From Bigelowiella natans CCMP2755 (lineage: Eukaryota; Cercozoa; Chlorarachniophyceae): a stretch of DNA of 64,000 bases. A program made the position numbers and the translations under genes. Each line of letters opens with the position of its first letter. Position 1 is the first letter of the stretch. The notes below the pieces were generated by a model, which saw only the letters and a list, made by a program, of their open reading frames with translations, was not told the DNA's origin and did not search any database. Positions 42,601-55,386 of the stretch are shown here, one piece after another. Where the stretch lies: the NCBI GenBank assembly GCA_000320545.1, contig ADNK01002621.1:62001-126000 (forward strand), written 5' to 3'.

Positions 42601-43444
42601 ACTTCCTGCCTTAGCTAATAATGCCTTATTTAGCTCTTCCTCCACACCGCAGGGGGCAATGCGGGACCCCTTCGGCGACTCCACAGCAGCACACTGAAAA
42701 GGATTCCCGCGCCCGCATTTGAACTGACAACAGCGTCACAACGATCGTTGTACGTGCAAACAGACATGCATTATTATTAAACGGTGATGTGTAGAAGAAA
42801 CAATCGGAAGAATAAGAGAAACAGACAGTGAATTTAACCACCCGTTTAGTGAGTGAGTGGGTGGAGGGGAGGAGGAGGGGGGAGCGAAATATACACACGC
42901 GTGCGGGTTGTTAACATTTGCACTACATTTTGATCTCTTCCGCAAATTTGGACCACGATTGGCGGCCTTCGAGCAAGGCCAAAAATGGAATAAAACTAGT
43001 TTCGGACATCGCCTATTTTTTTGTAAAATTTACACATAGGAGCGTGAAGAGGAGGGGGGGAGGAGAAGATGAATATATGCCTGTGTCTGGTGCGGATACG
43101 AGAGACTATCATCATCATCGTCGTTGTCATAATCATCATCATCATCAACAACATAATCTTTTGTAATAATATCCCTTTTCTACCTTTTGACTGATGTTTA
43201 TTCCATCATTACCTACATGGGACAACAATGACGACAACAACAATAACAACAGTAGCAGCAGATATGAGATGCATATGAGCGCTCATCAGAATATAATTAT
43301 CAGTATTACTTTCACACATACAAGAACAACTACTACTGCTGCTGCTGCTATTATTGATGAATGCTACTGATAAAATACTAATATATTAGTGTTAATAATA
43401 ATGATAATACGTGGGTATGGCCTGGTATGATTAAGCTATGTTTA

Positions 43445-43481
<37 letters not shown>

Positions 43482-43516
43482 TGTTGTACACCGCGCTACT
43501 ACTACATTGCATTTAT

Positions 43517-44399
43517 TCATTGCTGACGACGACGATTGATGACATCCTTCTTCCTCCTACCATTTCTTTGGCGAGAGTCTAGATGGTAGCCACACGTGAG
43601 CGTTGTGAATATGGGTCCACTAAACATTACTACCTAAAGAAGAATAGGGACAGCTGTTAGTATCTATCATCATGATGAGAGCATACACACCATTATGATG
43701 ATGGTAATGATATAATGATGATGACGACGAGTCAAACATATCTGTTACAAGATAACACACACACACGCGCGCGCGCGCGCGATTTCCTGTTGCTATTTTT
43801 CTACTTTCTGGTACATCACGTGGCAAATAATAGTGCATGATGGTTTGCTACTTCTGTGAAAAACTGGGTGCGAAACAACACGCCAGCCGAGAGGAAGGAC
43901 ATTGTCCAGAACATCTGAAGAGGAGGAATAGCAATAAGAACAATGGCGACGCATATAACTTATGAGGAGGAGTAGCAATGCCAGGTATCTTGGAGAAGTA
44001 CTATATCTATGACAACAGCAGCCCACAAAAACAATATCAAGAGTGCTGTTGCTACTATGACCATTTCACAGATATTATGCTTTTCGATTTCTAATCTACT
44101 CTGCCGCTCTGATTCTCCTTGGTTGTGTTGTTGTCGGGATGGTAAATTGACATCATTGTGTGGAATAAACTCTCCTCCATACATATGAGTGCAGTATTGC
44201 ATACACTAACACACACTTCTCCTCCTCAAACACTTACTGGATGTCTTGTCACCCTCTTCATGCCTGTTATGCTACCATCCTCCTGCCAACATTAACACAC
44301 CAAAATCAGTATATTGTAACACACATCATAGAATCAAGCTTCATGGTGATAACTACGGTTATGGCGACAAGTAACAAATTCGAAACGGACTGTTTTGCT

Positions 44400-44445
<46 letters not shown>

Positions 44446-44668
44446 CATTCTCACATCTACATAAAGATCTCGTGGGTATTACAGCACATCACTAGTACTA
44501 TCATTCTCACATAAGACGTAAGTACCTGCTCTGATGCTTCTTTTTGGCTGCTGCTGCTGCTGCTACTACTAAAGTCAAAAGGACACTGAGCCTGGAAGGA
44601 GAACAAACCCTAACAACGGGAGAATGTAGCACACCAGTCGATTGAGGAATCAAGCCACCAGATGACAT
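43517..44668 (-). CDS. Small putative membrane protein, family not recognised
   Basis: Five exons chain in phase from an ATG (168 residues): 44668-44609, 44282-44238, 44205-44002, 43914-43820, 43619-43517. The first exon reads MSSGGLIPQSTGVLHSP. The middle has GGEFIPHNDVNLPSR and a charged segment. Then come two hydrophobic stretches, MVIVATALLILFLWAAVVID and, after a splice junction, FWTMSFLSAGVLF. The C-terminus is strongly basic (RQRNGRRKKD). This suggests a two-pass protein with a cytosolic basic tail. The reading is supported only by phase closure and composition. A second acceptor near 43633 would give a different last exon. An RHP motif recalls NnrU proteins, but nothing else agrees. 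Confidence 0.55.
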
Positions 44669-44804
44669 CACAATTCATTTTATCATCATCACCATCAATA
44701 TCATTAATGTCATCACCGGTGTCCATATACTACTTATCATGCTAATATACATGTATGTATGTTTGTGTACGCGTGTGTGTCTGTTAGACGACAAGAGCCA
44801 CGAA

Positions 44805-44805
44805 A

Positions 44806-44873
<68 letters not shown>
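44805..44873. repeat. Compound (CA)n(GA)n microsatellite
   Basis: A CA run passes directly into a GA run in the head-to-head gap between the small membrane-protein gene and the next plus-strand gene. The same CA-to-GA composition occurs at 53683-53758. Confidence 0.9.
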
Positions 44874-44877
<4 letters not shown>

Positions 44878-45001
44878 GGGGTTGGGTTTTAAAAAAATGA
44901 GACGCAAAGCCCAATGTATACCCTTCCTCCTTCAGCGCCTCCTCCTTGCTTGATTTCGTTAGTTTCAATCCTGCTACTCTCTTTTCTTTCTAACACGACA
45001 G

Positions 45002-45192
45002 GGGCCTGTTGACAGAGAGAAGAAGTTGGAAAAGGCTTTTTGTATATGTTTGCACCGATCATTTACACGTGAATGGCTATGCTTGTTGGAATTAAGTATA
45101 CTTGAATTTTGGGTAGAAATTGTGAGAGACCAACAAGGCCTATGGTCTGACAAACGATAGCAACCTACACGCACAGTTGTTAGTTGCACAGA

Positions 45193-45228
<36 letters not shown>

Positions 45229-45620
45229 GTATTATTTGTTTGGTGTCAACACGATATTTTCGCTTTCCCAAAGGAGCCTAATTAAGAGTTGTTAGTAAGA
45301 TAATGTTTTCGTAAATAGTTACCATTCTCATTTGAGGACTAGGAAGAGGTCGCATGGGGCCTGTTCGCCGTCCATGAACAAGATATCTGCATTAAGGATG
45401 CCATGTGTGATCATTACGTGATGTCGTAGAGTGGTAACTCATACAGAATATTTGGCAAAATTGCTGCTAGTGGTTTTTTTGTTTATTTTGCCTCTCTTCT
45501 ACCCATAAGCGATGGAGCCGGTGGTCAATGTCGATAGCGCACTATAGACCGTGTGGTAACTAACATATCAACGATCATATAAGTGTGTTGCCTTCTTATA
45601 CCTCAACGAAGACATGACGG

Positions 45621-45659
<39 letters not shown>

Positions 45660-45991
45660 CAATTACGAATGATGATAGCAAGTATTTAGCATATCTATGA
45701 TTCAGATCGTCATTTAGTCGGCTACATCTATGTCTATCTACTTTTTATCCCCGTATGCATCTATGATCTTCTTGCGGTTTGATGAGAGAATGAGGTTCTC
45801 CGCGATGAAGCCTGCAAATATGTTGTATTTCACTTTTTCGATTTGTTGCAGACGATAACAAAACTCTTTGGCCAGCAGCCGACAAAAGAGTACGACTACA
45901 TGTGCTCAAGCAGCTACAACTGCAACAAGCATGCAATCAAAGTATCATATCACCTGCCCAACCCATCCCTATCCAACGCACGCCTGGATGA
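45002..45991 (+). CDS. Unrecognised plus-strand gene, exons partly resolved
   Basis: Three stretches look coding. The first starts at 45002 after CACGACAG and reads PVDREKKLEKAFCICLHRSF, then REWLCLLELSILEFW. The second follows GAGGACTAG near 45340 and reads EEVAWGLFAVHEQDICIKD. The third starts at 45852 after TTGTTGCAG, reads DDNKTLWPAADKRVRLHVLK, and ends at a TGA at 45989-45991. All have normal, non-repetitive composition. I could not close the junction between the first two, and no ATG start was fixed; a candidate ATG lies at 44896. No family is recognised. The stop is 210 bp upstream of the next plus-strand ATG. Confidence 0.4.
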
Positions 45992-46201
45992 GACAACACA
46001 GCTGATACAGTAGACGAAGATGCCATCTTGACTCCTTCTGGTTTCCTCAGGAGGGGAGAGGACCCGTGGCGGCAGTAGTGGTGTCGCTGGTACGGGAAAG
46101 AGTGTCTACAATGCGTGCTTTGTTCGTATTAGTGCGACACATAAAGAGGGGGGATTTTTCTCTACGACAACGATACGTAGACAGGATATTATCGGTAAAA
46201 C

Positions 46202-49201
46202 ATGGGTGATTCTTGCCGTGCGACAACCTCTATCTACGCATTGAAAACTAGCCGCTCCCGTCGACGTCGACTTTTCCCTGAGCAAGGCCATCATTCATTT
46301 CATCCGGAGATGGCGCCGATGGTTACCATGTCTTCCTCCTTGCATCCTTCCCGTACCCTCCCTCTAAAGCGGCGACAGCAACGATGGTTTTACCATGCGG
46401 TAGCCTCGCTAGCGATTGTATCTGCAGTGTTGGTTGTCCTAAGCAGCAGTAGCAGTAGCACATCTTGGAGGAGTTGTTCACTTGAAGCTGCTGCTTCTTC
46501 CTCGATTGCTTCCGGGAGGACCGCAATTTTGCCGATGACACACAGCCGCTGCCAATTTGCTCGCAGGCGTCAGCCACTTCTTAAGGCGTATAGCAGCACT
46601 GACGAGAAAACATCTTCATCGCTAGATCTTCTATCTTCGATGTTAGGCGGTAGTGAGAACATGCAATGCGTATGCAACTGTATGTGTAGACCACATGCTT
46701 CTGGCACTTGATATTTTCAAACATCACACACCTATACGTAAATGAATACAGACAGGCAAATACTCTATCATCCCACGCTCCCCCCCCCCCCCCCACACAC
46801 ACATACTCAACAGCATGCTTGCTTACGAAGCTTAATCATCTTCTTTAATGAAGCCTCTGTTCTTTCTCTCAGGAGAAGAAGACAGTCCCAAAGATAGTCC
46901 TTCCGCTAGTTCAACAGAAGTTTCCTCTTCTCCTGCTGTCATGTCTGAGGAGGCCCTGGAACCCCTCAAAATGATGCTCAAAGCTGGAGAATCTATGGAT
47001 CTCGACGGCCTTTCCAAAGTCGAAATAACTTTTCATCACCATTCATTAGATATTATACTAATTAGTGAAATTTTTTTTCAAAAGCTGAATCCTGATGTCA
47101 TACGATGAATATTGGTCTATAATCTTTGCATGACGATGGTTGCTGCTGCAGGAGTTATCAACTTTGAAAGACTCAAAGATTCTTTCTCGATGGGGATCAG
47201 CACGTGATTCGTTATCACCTCGGTCTATTAACGTAAATCAACTTCAGTCTGCCGGTGTGTATTAAAAACTACTATTAAATCTAGGAAGAGGATGATACGA
47301 TATGAAAATATTAACGTTTATTGATTAATGGCAGACATTGCATCTCATCATGCAACAATATTATTCTTAGTACTACTACTACAACTATTATTATTATATT
47401 TATTATTTACATAACTACTATAATTGCTTATTTACGTTGGCTGGTACAACATAATAATACTAGGTATCCGCAATCCTGAAGCATTGGCGTTTGGCTCTAC
47501 AACTGATGATCTAATCCTCCTAGTTGTGGTAGTAGTGAAGGATGGATGGAATGGATGATGATCATGATGATGATGATGATGATGTTGCTGCTGCTTACTG
47601 TTTTCCCTGTTAATCTGGTTGCACAACTGGCATAAGTGTTCGACTTTCTCTTCCTACCTATCTTCCTCCTCCTCTTCCTGAATATCTTGTGTCCTTATGG
47701 GGAAATGTTTGGTTTACACATGATCTTGTGTCCTACTTTCTTCTTCTTCATTTCCTTCTTATTATTCTTCTTCTTGTTGTTCTTGTTCTTAGTATGTGCT
47801 GGTTGCTTCGGTGCTAGCCGTTGGTGCTGCTGCCGTGCTGCCTGGACAACTGGGGTATGATGATGATGGGGAGGAGGAGGAGGAGGAGGAGGAGGAGGAG
47901 GATGTGTGCTATTCACATGCATTCAGTGATCCTTCCACGTTGTATTCTTGTATGTATGTGGTGTATATCAACGATAATGATGGTGATAATGATGATGAGG
48001 ATGATGATAATGATGAGCGAGGCTGACAGGACAGATCAATCATCTAATTGCTGCTGGTGGTGCTCTAACTACTACTACTACTACTACTACTACAGGTTCT
48101 TCGTGCCATACTTGATAGGAGCATCTTCACTTGTTCTTCTAGCAGTTGGTAGTACTGCTTTGTACTATGAATATATTCAAAAAAGAAAAAATAATGTACA
48201 TATTGCCTTTCAAAATCTATCAATTTTGATCTATAATTTCTTGTTCCCTTCCTCCTTCTCCTCCTCCTTCTCTTGCTCCTGCTGCTGCTGCTGCTGCTAC
48301 TTAGGATCTACGAACCCTGGCCTTCTTCAAGGACCAAAGGTACTGTTTCATCAAAATTAAGTCAACACAACAAACAACAAGCTCCAAGTATAGTTATCTA
48401 CATGCATGATGGAAATAGCGAGCGATGATACAACATTTAATCGAGTTATTGGAGTATATTTCCCTGATGCTTTCCTCCTCTTCTTTCTCCCTATCCCTGT
48501 CGACCTCAACTTTCAAACACGTTTGATTTCATTACTATCCGTACTGTATGTAGGATGCTATTGGTCGATTGAATCCAGAGTGAGTATTCTCCCCCCCCCC
48601 CCCTCCCCTCTTCTACGACTTTATCGTATTTGATGACGAGTGACGAGGCTCTAAGCGATGGTCAACACATGGATGTTTCTGTTGTCGTAGCTGTAGCAAA
48701 GCTTGGCATAGTAGTGATACTTATTTTATTATCATTGGGCAAAGGTATGATCGTCGTCTTGTGCGCCATGAGGCTGCTCACTTCTTGGCTGGATACTTGC
48801 TGGGAGTGCCTGTGACCGAATACAACTTAAATACTCCGACAGGTACTACTACTACTACTACTACTACTACTATGTTGTTGATGATGATAACGGTGAGTCA
48901 TCAGATTCCTAATGATATCAGCTGTTTTTCCTTGTTCGATTGTTCTTAAGATATTATTACTACTGAGCTTGTTCGTCTTGCTCTTCTTCACCATCACCAT
49001 CATCATCATCATCATCATCATCATCATTGTGACAACAAACAATGTATAGGAGTGTCCCCCCATGTTGAGTTTGGGGAGTTGATGACTCCTGAGCGCATGA
49101 TGGAGAAGGTTCCAAGAGACGAATTGGTAGTAAAGCAGTAGTAGTAGTAATAACACAACCATAACGAGTTGGCTACTACCGATTAGGATATCATAAAAAA
49201 T

Positions 49202-49233
<32 letters not shown>

Positions 49234-49529
49234 TTGATGATGATGGCTTAAGAATATGAGAAATGTCGATGAAGGGGTAAGGACTAATTCATCAGAAATC
49301 GATCCTTGGCTAATCAAATAACGATGGCAATCTGCTGTTGTTGTTAATTGTCATTTAGAATGTCATGGGCCCTCTAGCAATGTCGGGGCTAGCAGCAGAA
49401 GGAATGCAATACGACGACGTGAAAGGAGGACAAGCAGATTTATTGCTTCTTCAATTGCTCATGGATAGAGCTGAACCAAGAATGACACCTGCAGAGCAGC
49501 AGGATTTCACAAGGTAGCAATTTTTATTC

Positions 49530-49570
<41 letters not shown>

Positions 49571-49848
49571 GAAACAATAAGAGAAACAGATATGATTAAT
49601 AATAATCAAACAACACCTACTTGCGCTCAGATGGTCAGTTTACAAAGCGATCGAAATGGTCAAGTATAATAGAAGGTAACAGCATTTTGCCCTACATAGA
49701 AGACACCAGCTGACCCCATTTTCTCTCTTTGATAAGCATTATCTGAATGAGTGTATGTTTAAATTTAAGGGCGCACGATGCATTGATGGAAGCCATGACA
49801 GAGGGAAAGAGCGTTTATGACTGTATCCTAGCTATAGAGAAAGCCTAA
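46202..49848 (+). CDS. Plastid M41/FtsH-type zinc peptidase lacking the AAA module
   Basis: Thirteen exons close in frame (462 residues from 46202; an ATG at 46310 is also possible): 46202-46652, 46873-47018, 47152-47254, 47464-47522, 47793-47854, 48096-48148, 48305-48339, 48554-48579, 48745-48842, 49050-49126, 49359-49513, 49631-49675, 49770-49848. The leader has a basic start, a hydrophobic segment (YHAVASLAIVSAVLVVL) and a Ser/Arg-rich region, like a signal plus transit peptide. Two predicted membrane segments follow (YVLVASVLAVGAAAVL and FFVPYLIGASSLVLLAVG). The zinc site is RHEAAHFLAGYLLG (HExxH), with a downstream GGQADLL Asp as a plausible third ligand. There are no Walker motifs. It most resembles the plant plastid M41-like proteins such as the product of At5g27290, from memory. 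Whether it is an active protease is unknown. Confidence 0.88.
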
Positions 49849-49883
49849 TCATTGCTACTCGAAGCTGCTGTCATGATGTCATT

Positions 49884-49924
<41 letters not shown>

Positions 49925-49949
49925 TTAATTCTGTAGCCGCAACATTGCA

Positions 49950-50004
49950 AAGCTACATTAGGATGACAATTGGAAAAACTTAAATTCATTATATCTGTCT
50001 TACG

Positions 50005-50045
<41 letters not shown>

Positions 50046-50340
50046 TTGTGTGTGTGTGTGAAAACTATGTCTGCTGCATCACTATAGATCTAAACATTGT
50101 CAGCAGCTGATTATAGACACAGTAATAGCATATATACTATATATATATATATATATATATATGATACACTGTATACTGATTATAGACACAGTAATAGCAT
50201 AACTATATACTATATATATATGATATTACATGTCTATTATGCTGTGTGCCATGCAGCCGCGCTGTACACATACAAATATAATGAATGGACACATGTCATC
50301 GCATTCTGCTTTCAAAGGTCATCCTAATGCACGTAGCTAA
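49950..50340. mobile_element. Possible MITE-like AT-rich element with imperfect terminal inverted repeats
   Basis: AAGCTACATTAGGATGAC at 49950-49967 is matched at the other end by GTCATCCTAATG, CAC, GTAGCT at 50319-50338. That gives 12 bp of perfect inverted repeat and a further six after a 3-nt gap. The inside is made of TA and TG microsatellites and a duplicated 25-mer. No coding capacity and no clear target-site duplication is visible, so this is a suggestion only. Confidence 0.4.
50108..50202. repeat. Direct 25-bp repeat separated by TA microsatellite
   Basis: TGATTATAGACACAGTAATA plus GCATA occurs at 50108-50132 and 50178-50202, each followed by TATACTATATAT. The unit is therefore about 70 bp in tandem. 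Confidence 0.85.
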
Positions 50341-51060
50341 GTAGCTGCATACATGTACATGTATATACATATATGTGAGACAGTTGTAATGAAAGATTTA
50401 AATACATATATGTATATATATATATATATATATATGCACATCTAGCTAGCTAGACATGCAAATATGCGATGACTGACACATTGCTGTGAAAAACTCTACA
50501 CGGCATCTGCACGACTAACAAATCAAGCTAAGTTGTAAGTGCTGCACATTTGTTTTAATTCAGCATATAAGCATGCCTTTTTCGCACCTACGTACGACGT
50601 AGTATAATTAGTGCACTATTGCATGTATAGCCCATGCGAGCGATCGATTAATATCGCATGCAGTGTCAGCCTATCAGGCTGTGCATGTCTTAGCTTCATA
50701 CACATACGTGTAAAGCTTGCGTGCATGCACAACGCTACATGCAATGGCAACAGGACGTTCGGCTCACATGCAAAAGCACGGCGCTACGAGGTGGTACATC
50801 GTCACTTAGCGCAGAGACACAGCAGTAGACATACATGAGCGATCTAATCCTATGTAGAAAGCCCAGGCGATAGAGGGTGGTGGAGGCATATATATCGTAT
50901 GGCGATAGGTGCGGATTTATATTATTTCCGCTCATCATGCAATGAGGTTATGATTTCCATGTACACATAGTTAGTAGAGAGTGATAGGCGATGCAAACGT
51001 AGGACATCGCACAGGATTATTTCACAAGAACGAACAAAGCTGTATGACTACCACATTGTC
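50341..51060. other. Convergent intergenic island G (CTAG/GCATGC-rich)
   Basis: It lies tail-to-tail between the M41-type and UBL-TPR genes. It has GCACATCTAG at 50436-50445 overlapping CTAGCTAGCTAG (50442-50453) and CTAGACATGC (50450-50459), then ATCGCATGCAGTG and GCTTGCGTGCATGCAC. No exon is seen. Confidence 0.7.
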
Positions 51061-51062
51061 TG

Positions 51063-51502
51063 TCAGTTTTCCACCACTTCACCATGGATCTCGAGGCTCT
51101 CCTTCACCTGAAAGTAAAAATAGTGATGATTTATCGGGATGATGCCAACGATGAATAAGCAGAAAAAGTAAAGCAAAACAGGGATAATTAATTACCGGGT
51201 ATCCAAACTCCTTCTCCTTCCTTTTCTTCGTCTTCGCTTTCGCATTGGCTTTATTATTTTCATGTTTGTCCATACACATTACATTAGAACAAACCATCAT
51301 AACTCACAAATGCTGCTGCAGCAATTCCATACAGCCCTTCTTCTCTTCCTCCTCCCTCCCCTTAATTACAACGTGTGGGTTGAGCTTACATAATCGATTT
51401 TGGTCCGAATCCAGGGAATATTGCATTCATAATCTCAGACTTTAGCATTGGTACTTTCGGCAGGTGCTTGTGGATCACATCTTCAGTGTTCTGTATCATC
51501 AT

Positions 51503-51533
<31 letters not shown>

Positions 51534-51660
51534 AGCAGGAGCAGCAACAGCAGCCACACCATCAGATTATTTTTGAAGTTTTCGAGAATGAGAATAATAT
51601 TTAAAACAGTAATTATAAGAAGGAAGGAAGAAGAAGAAACTATATTATCACCACCACTTG

Positions 51661-51695
<35 letters not shown>

Positions 51696-53679
51696 GTAGT
51701 ACCTTGAGTCTAATGCGATCTTCCAGCCGTAGTTCTTCAAAGGACTTATCAGCCTTTACGTACCTGAACAACGAATGGAGGAGGAAGACTATATCATGTC
51801 GTTGTAGTCGTATAAATTATTATTATTGTAATGACAACTGCCATAAAGTATACTATTACATTTCCATTTTCCCTATCGTATGTGCAATCCATGTGCGGTG
51901 TCTGTGGAAGCTCTTTGTGTCTTCAAATGTACACGTCTTAAATGGATAGCGGAAAGTCCCCACCTGCATGATATGCACACATACGTCGTCGTGGTTTGCA
52001 TATTAGACTGTGGTATGTGTATGCTACTGCAAAGTGTGTGTCATATGTGCGTGTGTTTGTTATCGTGGGTGAGTGAGTGAGTGAGTGGGTTATGAAGTTT
52101 GGCGGGGAGGGAGGAACCATTCTGATGTTGTGATGTCATGTGCTGCTTGAAGTAAATATAATTCATTATAATGCTGCATCATCATCATCATCATCATCGT
52201 TTAAAGCTTATCCTCTCAATTCGTACCACATCAGATTCTTCTTCTTCTTCATCATCCTGCTCTACTTTCTCTCCCCCCTCCTCTTCTGCAGCAGCTTGAT
52301 GTCGTTGTTGACCTTCTTCCCCTCCTCGAAAGCAGGGGAATGGTGAGGAGAAGGGAGGGGAGGAGTAGGAACTATGCTGTCGGTAGTGAGCCACCTCTTC
52401 CTGCAAATTTAGGATACGACGTATCATATAACGCAGCGCCTTGAGGTCCTCCGTGTCCTCCAGCTGCTGCTGCTGCTCTGTTTGACATATTGATGATGAT
52501 GAAAGTGTTGTTCCTCGTTGTGATGATAATGGTATTAATGATGAAGACAACCCACTTTCTGACGATAAGGAGGTTGCTGCTGCTGCTGATGCTGCTTCTC
52601 CTGTAGCTGCGGGCATACCATGCTCGGTAGTAGCACACGTAACAACAGTCCTACCATCCCCATCATCATCAACCTTTTCAGCATTATCATCATCATCCTC
52701 CTCCTCCTCCTCTTTCTTCTTCTCTTCGTTGGCCATGTATATCATTTTCTTAGCAGCAAAGCTACTTTCGTAGAGCTCCATGGCAATCTCTACATCACCA
52801 GGACCTCCTCGAGTTTCATGTGCGGTAGCAAGTTTATTCTCAATCTTTGCCACTTCAGGATGGTACTTCACGTCAGTCGATAGATACATCTCTTTTATCA
52901 GCACTAAGCTGCTTTCATAGAGCTCGATTGCCTTGTCAAGATCAGGTGTTCTCCCTCCTCCTCCTCCTCCTCCTCCTTCTTCTTCTATTCTTCCACGAGC
53001 CATCAGCATATCAGCAAGTTTGCTTTGACTGATCGCCACATTCGCTTTGTTTTTCAGATTCACTTTTCTTGTTTCTGCTAATCTGCATTCTAAGAGCTTA
53101 ATTGCGGAGTCAAAATGAGATGAATGCCCTTGCTGCATCATACTTTTATTCCCAGTAGTCTTTCCATCCTCCCCTTTTTCGTCTAATTCGTTATTTTCTA
53201 CCGTTAAAATTGTGTTATTTGTACAGCAATATTAGATGTTGTACGAATATTGATGATGGTAGCAATAAAACAGTGATGGAAGCTAAGAAAAACGATGAGA
53301 TATGCCTGTGATGGCACTGATGATGGTAGTAAGTAATGATAATAAGAAAATAAAAGTTATGATGATGATGATGAAGAAGAAGAAGAAGATATAAAGCGAC
53401 GTGACCGTTAAGTGATGCAGGTTCGCCCTTGAGTGTTGTTGTTGTTGCTGTTGGCGCTGCCACCGAAGCCTCCTTCAAGTTTTCTGTTGTTGAAGACTTT
53501 ATATCATTCTCATTCTCATCTCCTGGGACGCTGCTGGTGCTTCTCTCCTCTTGTTGCCTTCGTAGGGTGTTGTTGTTGTTGTATCCAAGGACATGGAAGT
53601 AGCTTCTTTCTGGGTAACGCTCCTTTGCATGCTTTACTAGATACTGTTAAGCCCCAAAACACATATTATTAATAACACT

Positions 53680-53763
<84 letters not shown>

Positions 53764-55386
53764 TAAAGCCTACCCCAGCCCTCCACACCCTATCTCTAAT
53801 CTCAGCATTATTACCTCCTCCACTCTTTCAAGAGGCAAAATTTCAATTTCATCGTTTGATCTCATACTGAGCTGATAAAAAAATAGCATTTCGATGTCTT
53901 AGAGGTTTGCTTCACCGAACAAAATCGTTAAACATAATGTATATTCTACTGTTCCAGCTACTTTTACCACTTACCCCACCACGATCTACGACGAAATAGT
54001 AGCAGTTGTATACTTAGTCTCCACCAACCAACCTGCTTTGCTGTGTTGTCTCGATATAGTAGTATGCCGTTATACACAAACCGAACAGGTCCTGTCAACA
54101 CCTGCTCAATAAAACAACAACAAGAACAAGAATGATAATTTGCCATTCATTGAAATGCCGATATCACGGCCATTATCATCTTTTTGGTTAAAACAACTAA
54201 TTACCATGTTATAGTAGGCCTTCATCAACATTCCGAGGGGTTTATTCTCAAGAGTACTAAAGCGGAGTGGAATGCCGTCTTTACGGTAAGTTACCAAGTC
54301 GATACGCTCTCCTTCAACACCCGGAAGCAGCTCGATAGGTCTAATAACACCATTACCTTCTTCTTCTTCTCGACCCAAAGCACTTCTACTTTCCAGACAC
54401 CGACTTAAAGGATATTCCGTATCGTCTTGCCGGAGAGGAGGTGGAGAGCCATCACTAAACCTTGGATGGTATGTGCTATTGCCTGTACTAATAGACATTT
54501 CACCAATGGAACTATCATTCGTTCTGCTACCACCAAATCCAAATCCTCCATTGAATGCAGAAGTAGGGGTATGAGTAGTAGCAGCACTATGTTCTCTCGT
54601 ACCATCACCACCACCATCATCAAAAGTATTATGTGAGTTTGAAGAGGGGAAGGAAGATTCCAACGCACGACCACCATCGCCACTGCTGCTCTCACCACCA
54701 TTTTGTTTCGAATCGGTGGCAGCAAATAACCCATCAGTTGTTCGAATGCTCTCCTCCCCATTTTCCGACAATGTCGGTGGTGATAACTTAGGTGCTGATG
54801 TTGATGGTGATCGTGTTAATGCAGACGATGATGCTTCTAAAGAGGAACAACTAGCACCGTTAGCACCGTTAGCACCGCTCCTTCTTCTTCTTCTTGTACT
54901 AATTCTGCTACTGCTTTTGGGAGCAGCAGCACCAGCAGTACCGTGCCCTACTCTTACCAGATTATTGAAACTATCGTTTCCAATGTTGCGAAACTGCGGG
55001 GGACTTTCAGCTCTGGAATTACCGAATCCAAATGCAGAAAAAGTTCTAGTAGCATCAGCGCCCAACTCCCCCCCCCCAAAAGCCCCAATACCAAAACCAT
55101 CCCCACCGCCAAGGCCATGCTGCTGCATTGACAAACCAGAGTCCTCACCGCCAAGCCCGCCACCGCTAGAACCACCAAAGATAGATCCTAAGGATCCAAA
55201 TGCTCCATTTTCTGCTGGAATGTTATTTTTCGCCTCTTCTTTTCCCTCACCAGTGGATGATGTTTCCCCAAGTTCTTGTTTTGTGTTCCCAGCTTCTTGT
55301 TTTGTTTCTGAGAACCAACTCGCCTCATTGTCACTTAGATGATGTTCATGTGAATCATCCTTCAATTCTTCCCTTTGATCTCTCAT
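51063..55386 (-). CDS. Ubiquitin-like (SUMO/Rad60-SLD type) protein with TPR-like region
   Basis: Exons in phase: 55386-54205, 54101-54033, 53871-53815, 53643-53406, 53197-52227, 51963-51935, 51763-51703, 51490-51390, one or two unresolved, 51107-51063. About 350 N-terminal residues are disordered, rich in Gly, Ser and Phe-Gly (FGGGELG, FGFGGS). A ubiquitin-like fold follows, joined over three exons: IDLVTYRKDGIPLRF, LGMLMKAYYNM, GPVRFVYNGILLYRDNT, RSNDEIEILPL. This fits the Rad60-SLD/SUMO pattern, including the late acidic Asp-Glu-Ile-Glu. There is no di-glycine end, since the chain continues. Next come helical repeats (FDSAIKLLECRLAETRK, LDKAIELYESSLVLIKEM, VEIAMELYESSFAAKK) spaced about 45-55 residues, TPR-like. 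After Glu/Ser runs there is an ordered C-terminus with FPGFGPKSIM and a Lys-rich block. The function is unknown. Confidence 0.75.
53683..53758. repeat. Compound (CA)n(GA)n microsatellite in a UBL-TPR intron
   Basis: The CA run passes directly into a GA run, as at 44805-44873. Confidence 0.9.

Noticed and set aside
42626-43166. Several 60-90-codon frames between the JmjC gene and the small membrane-protein gene
   Set aside because: Different frames on both strands overlap, none has recognisable content, and the downstream part is CAT repeat.
44238-44282. VTRHP motif suggesting an NnrU/zeta-carotene isomerase
   Set aside because: Only five residues agree. The rest of the protein, its length and its membrane pattern do not fit.
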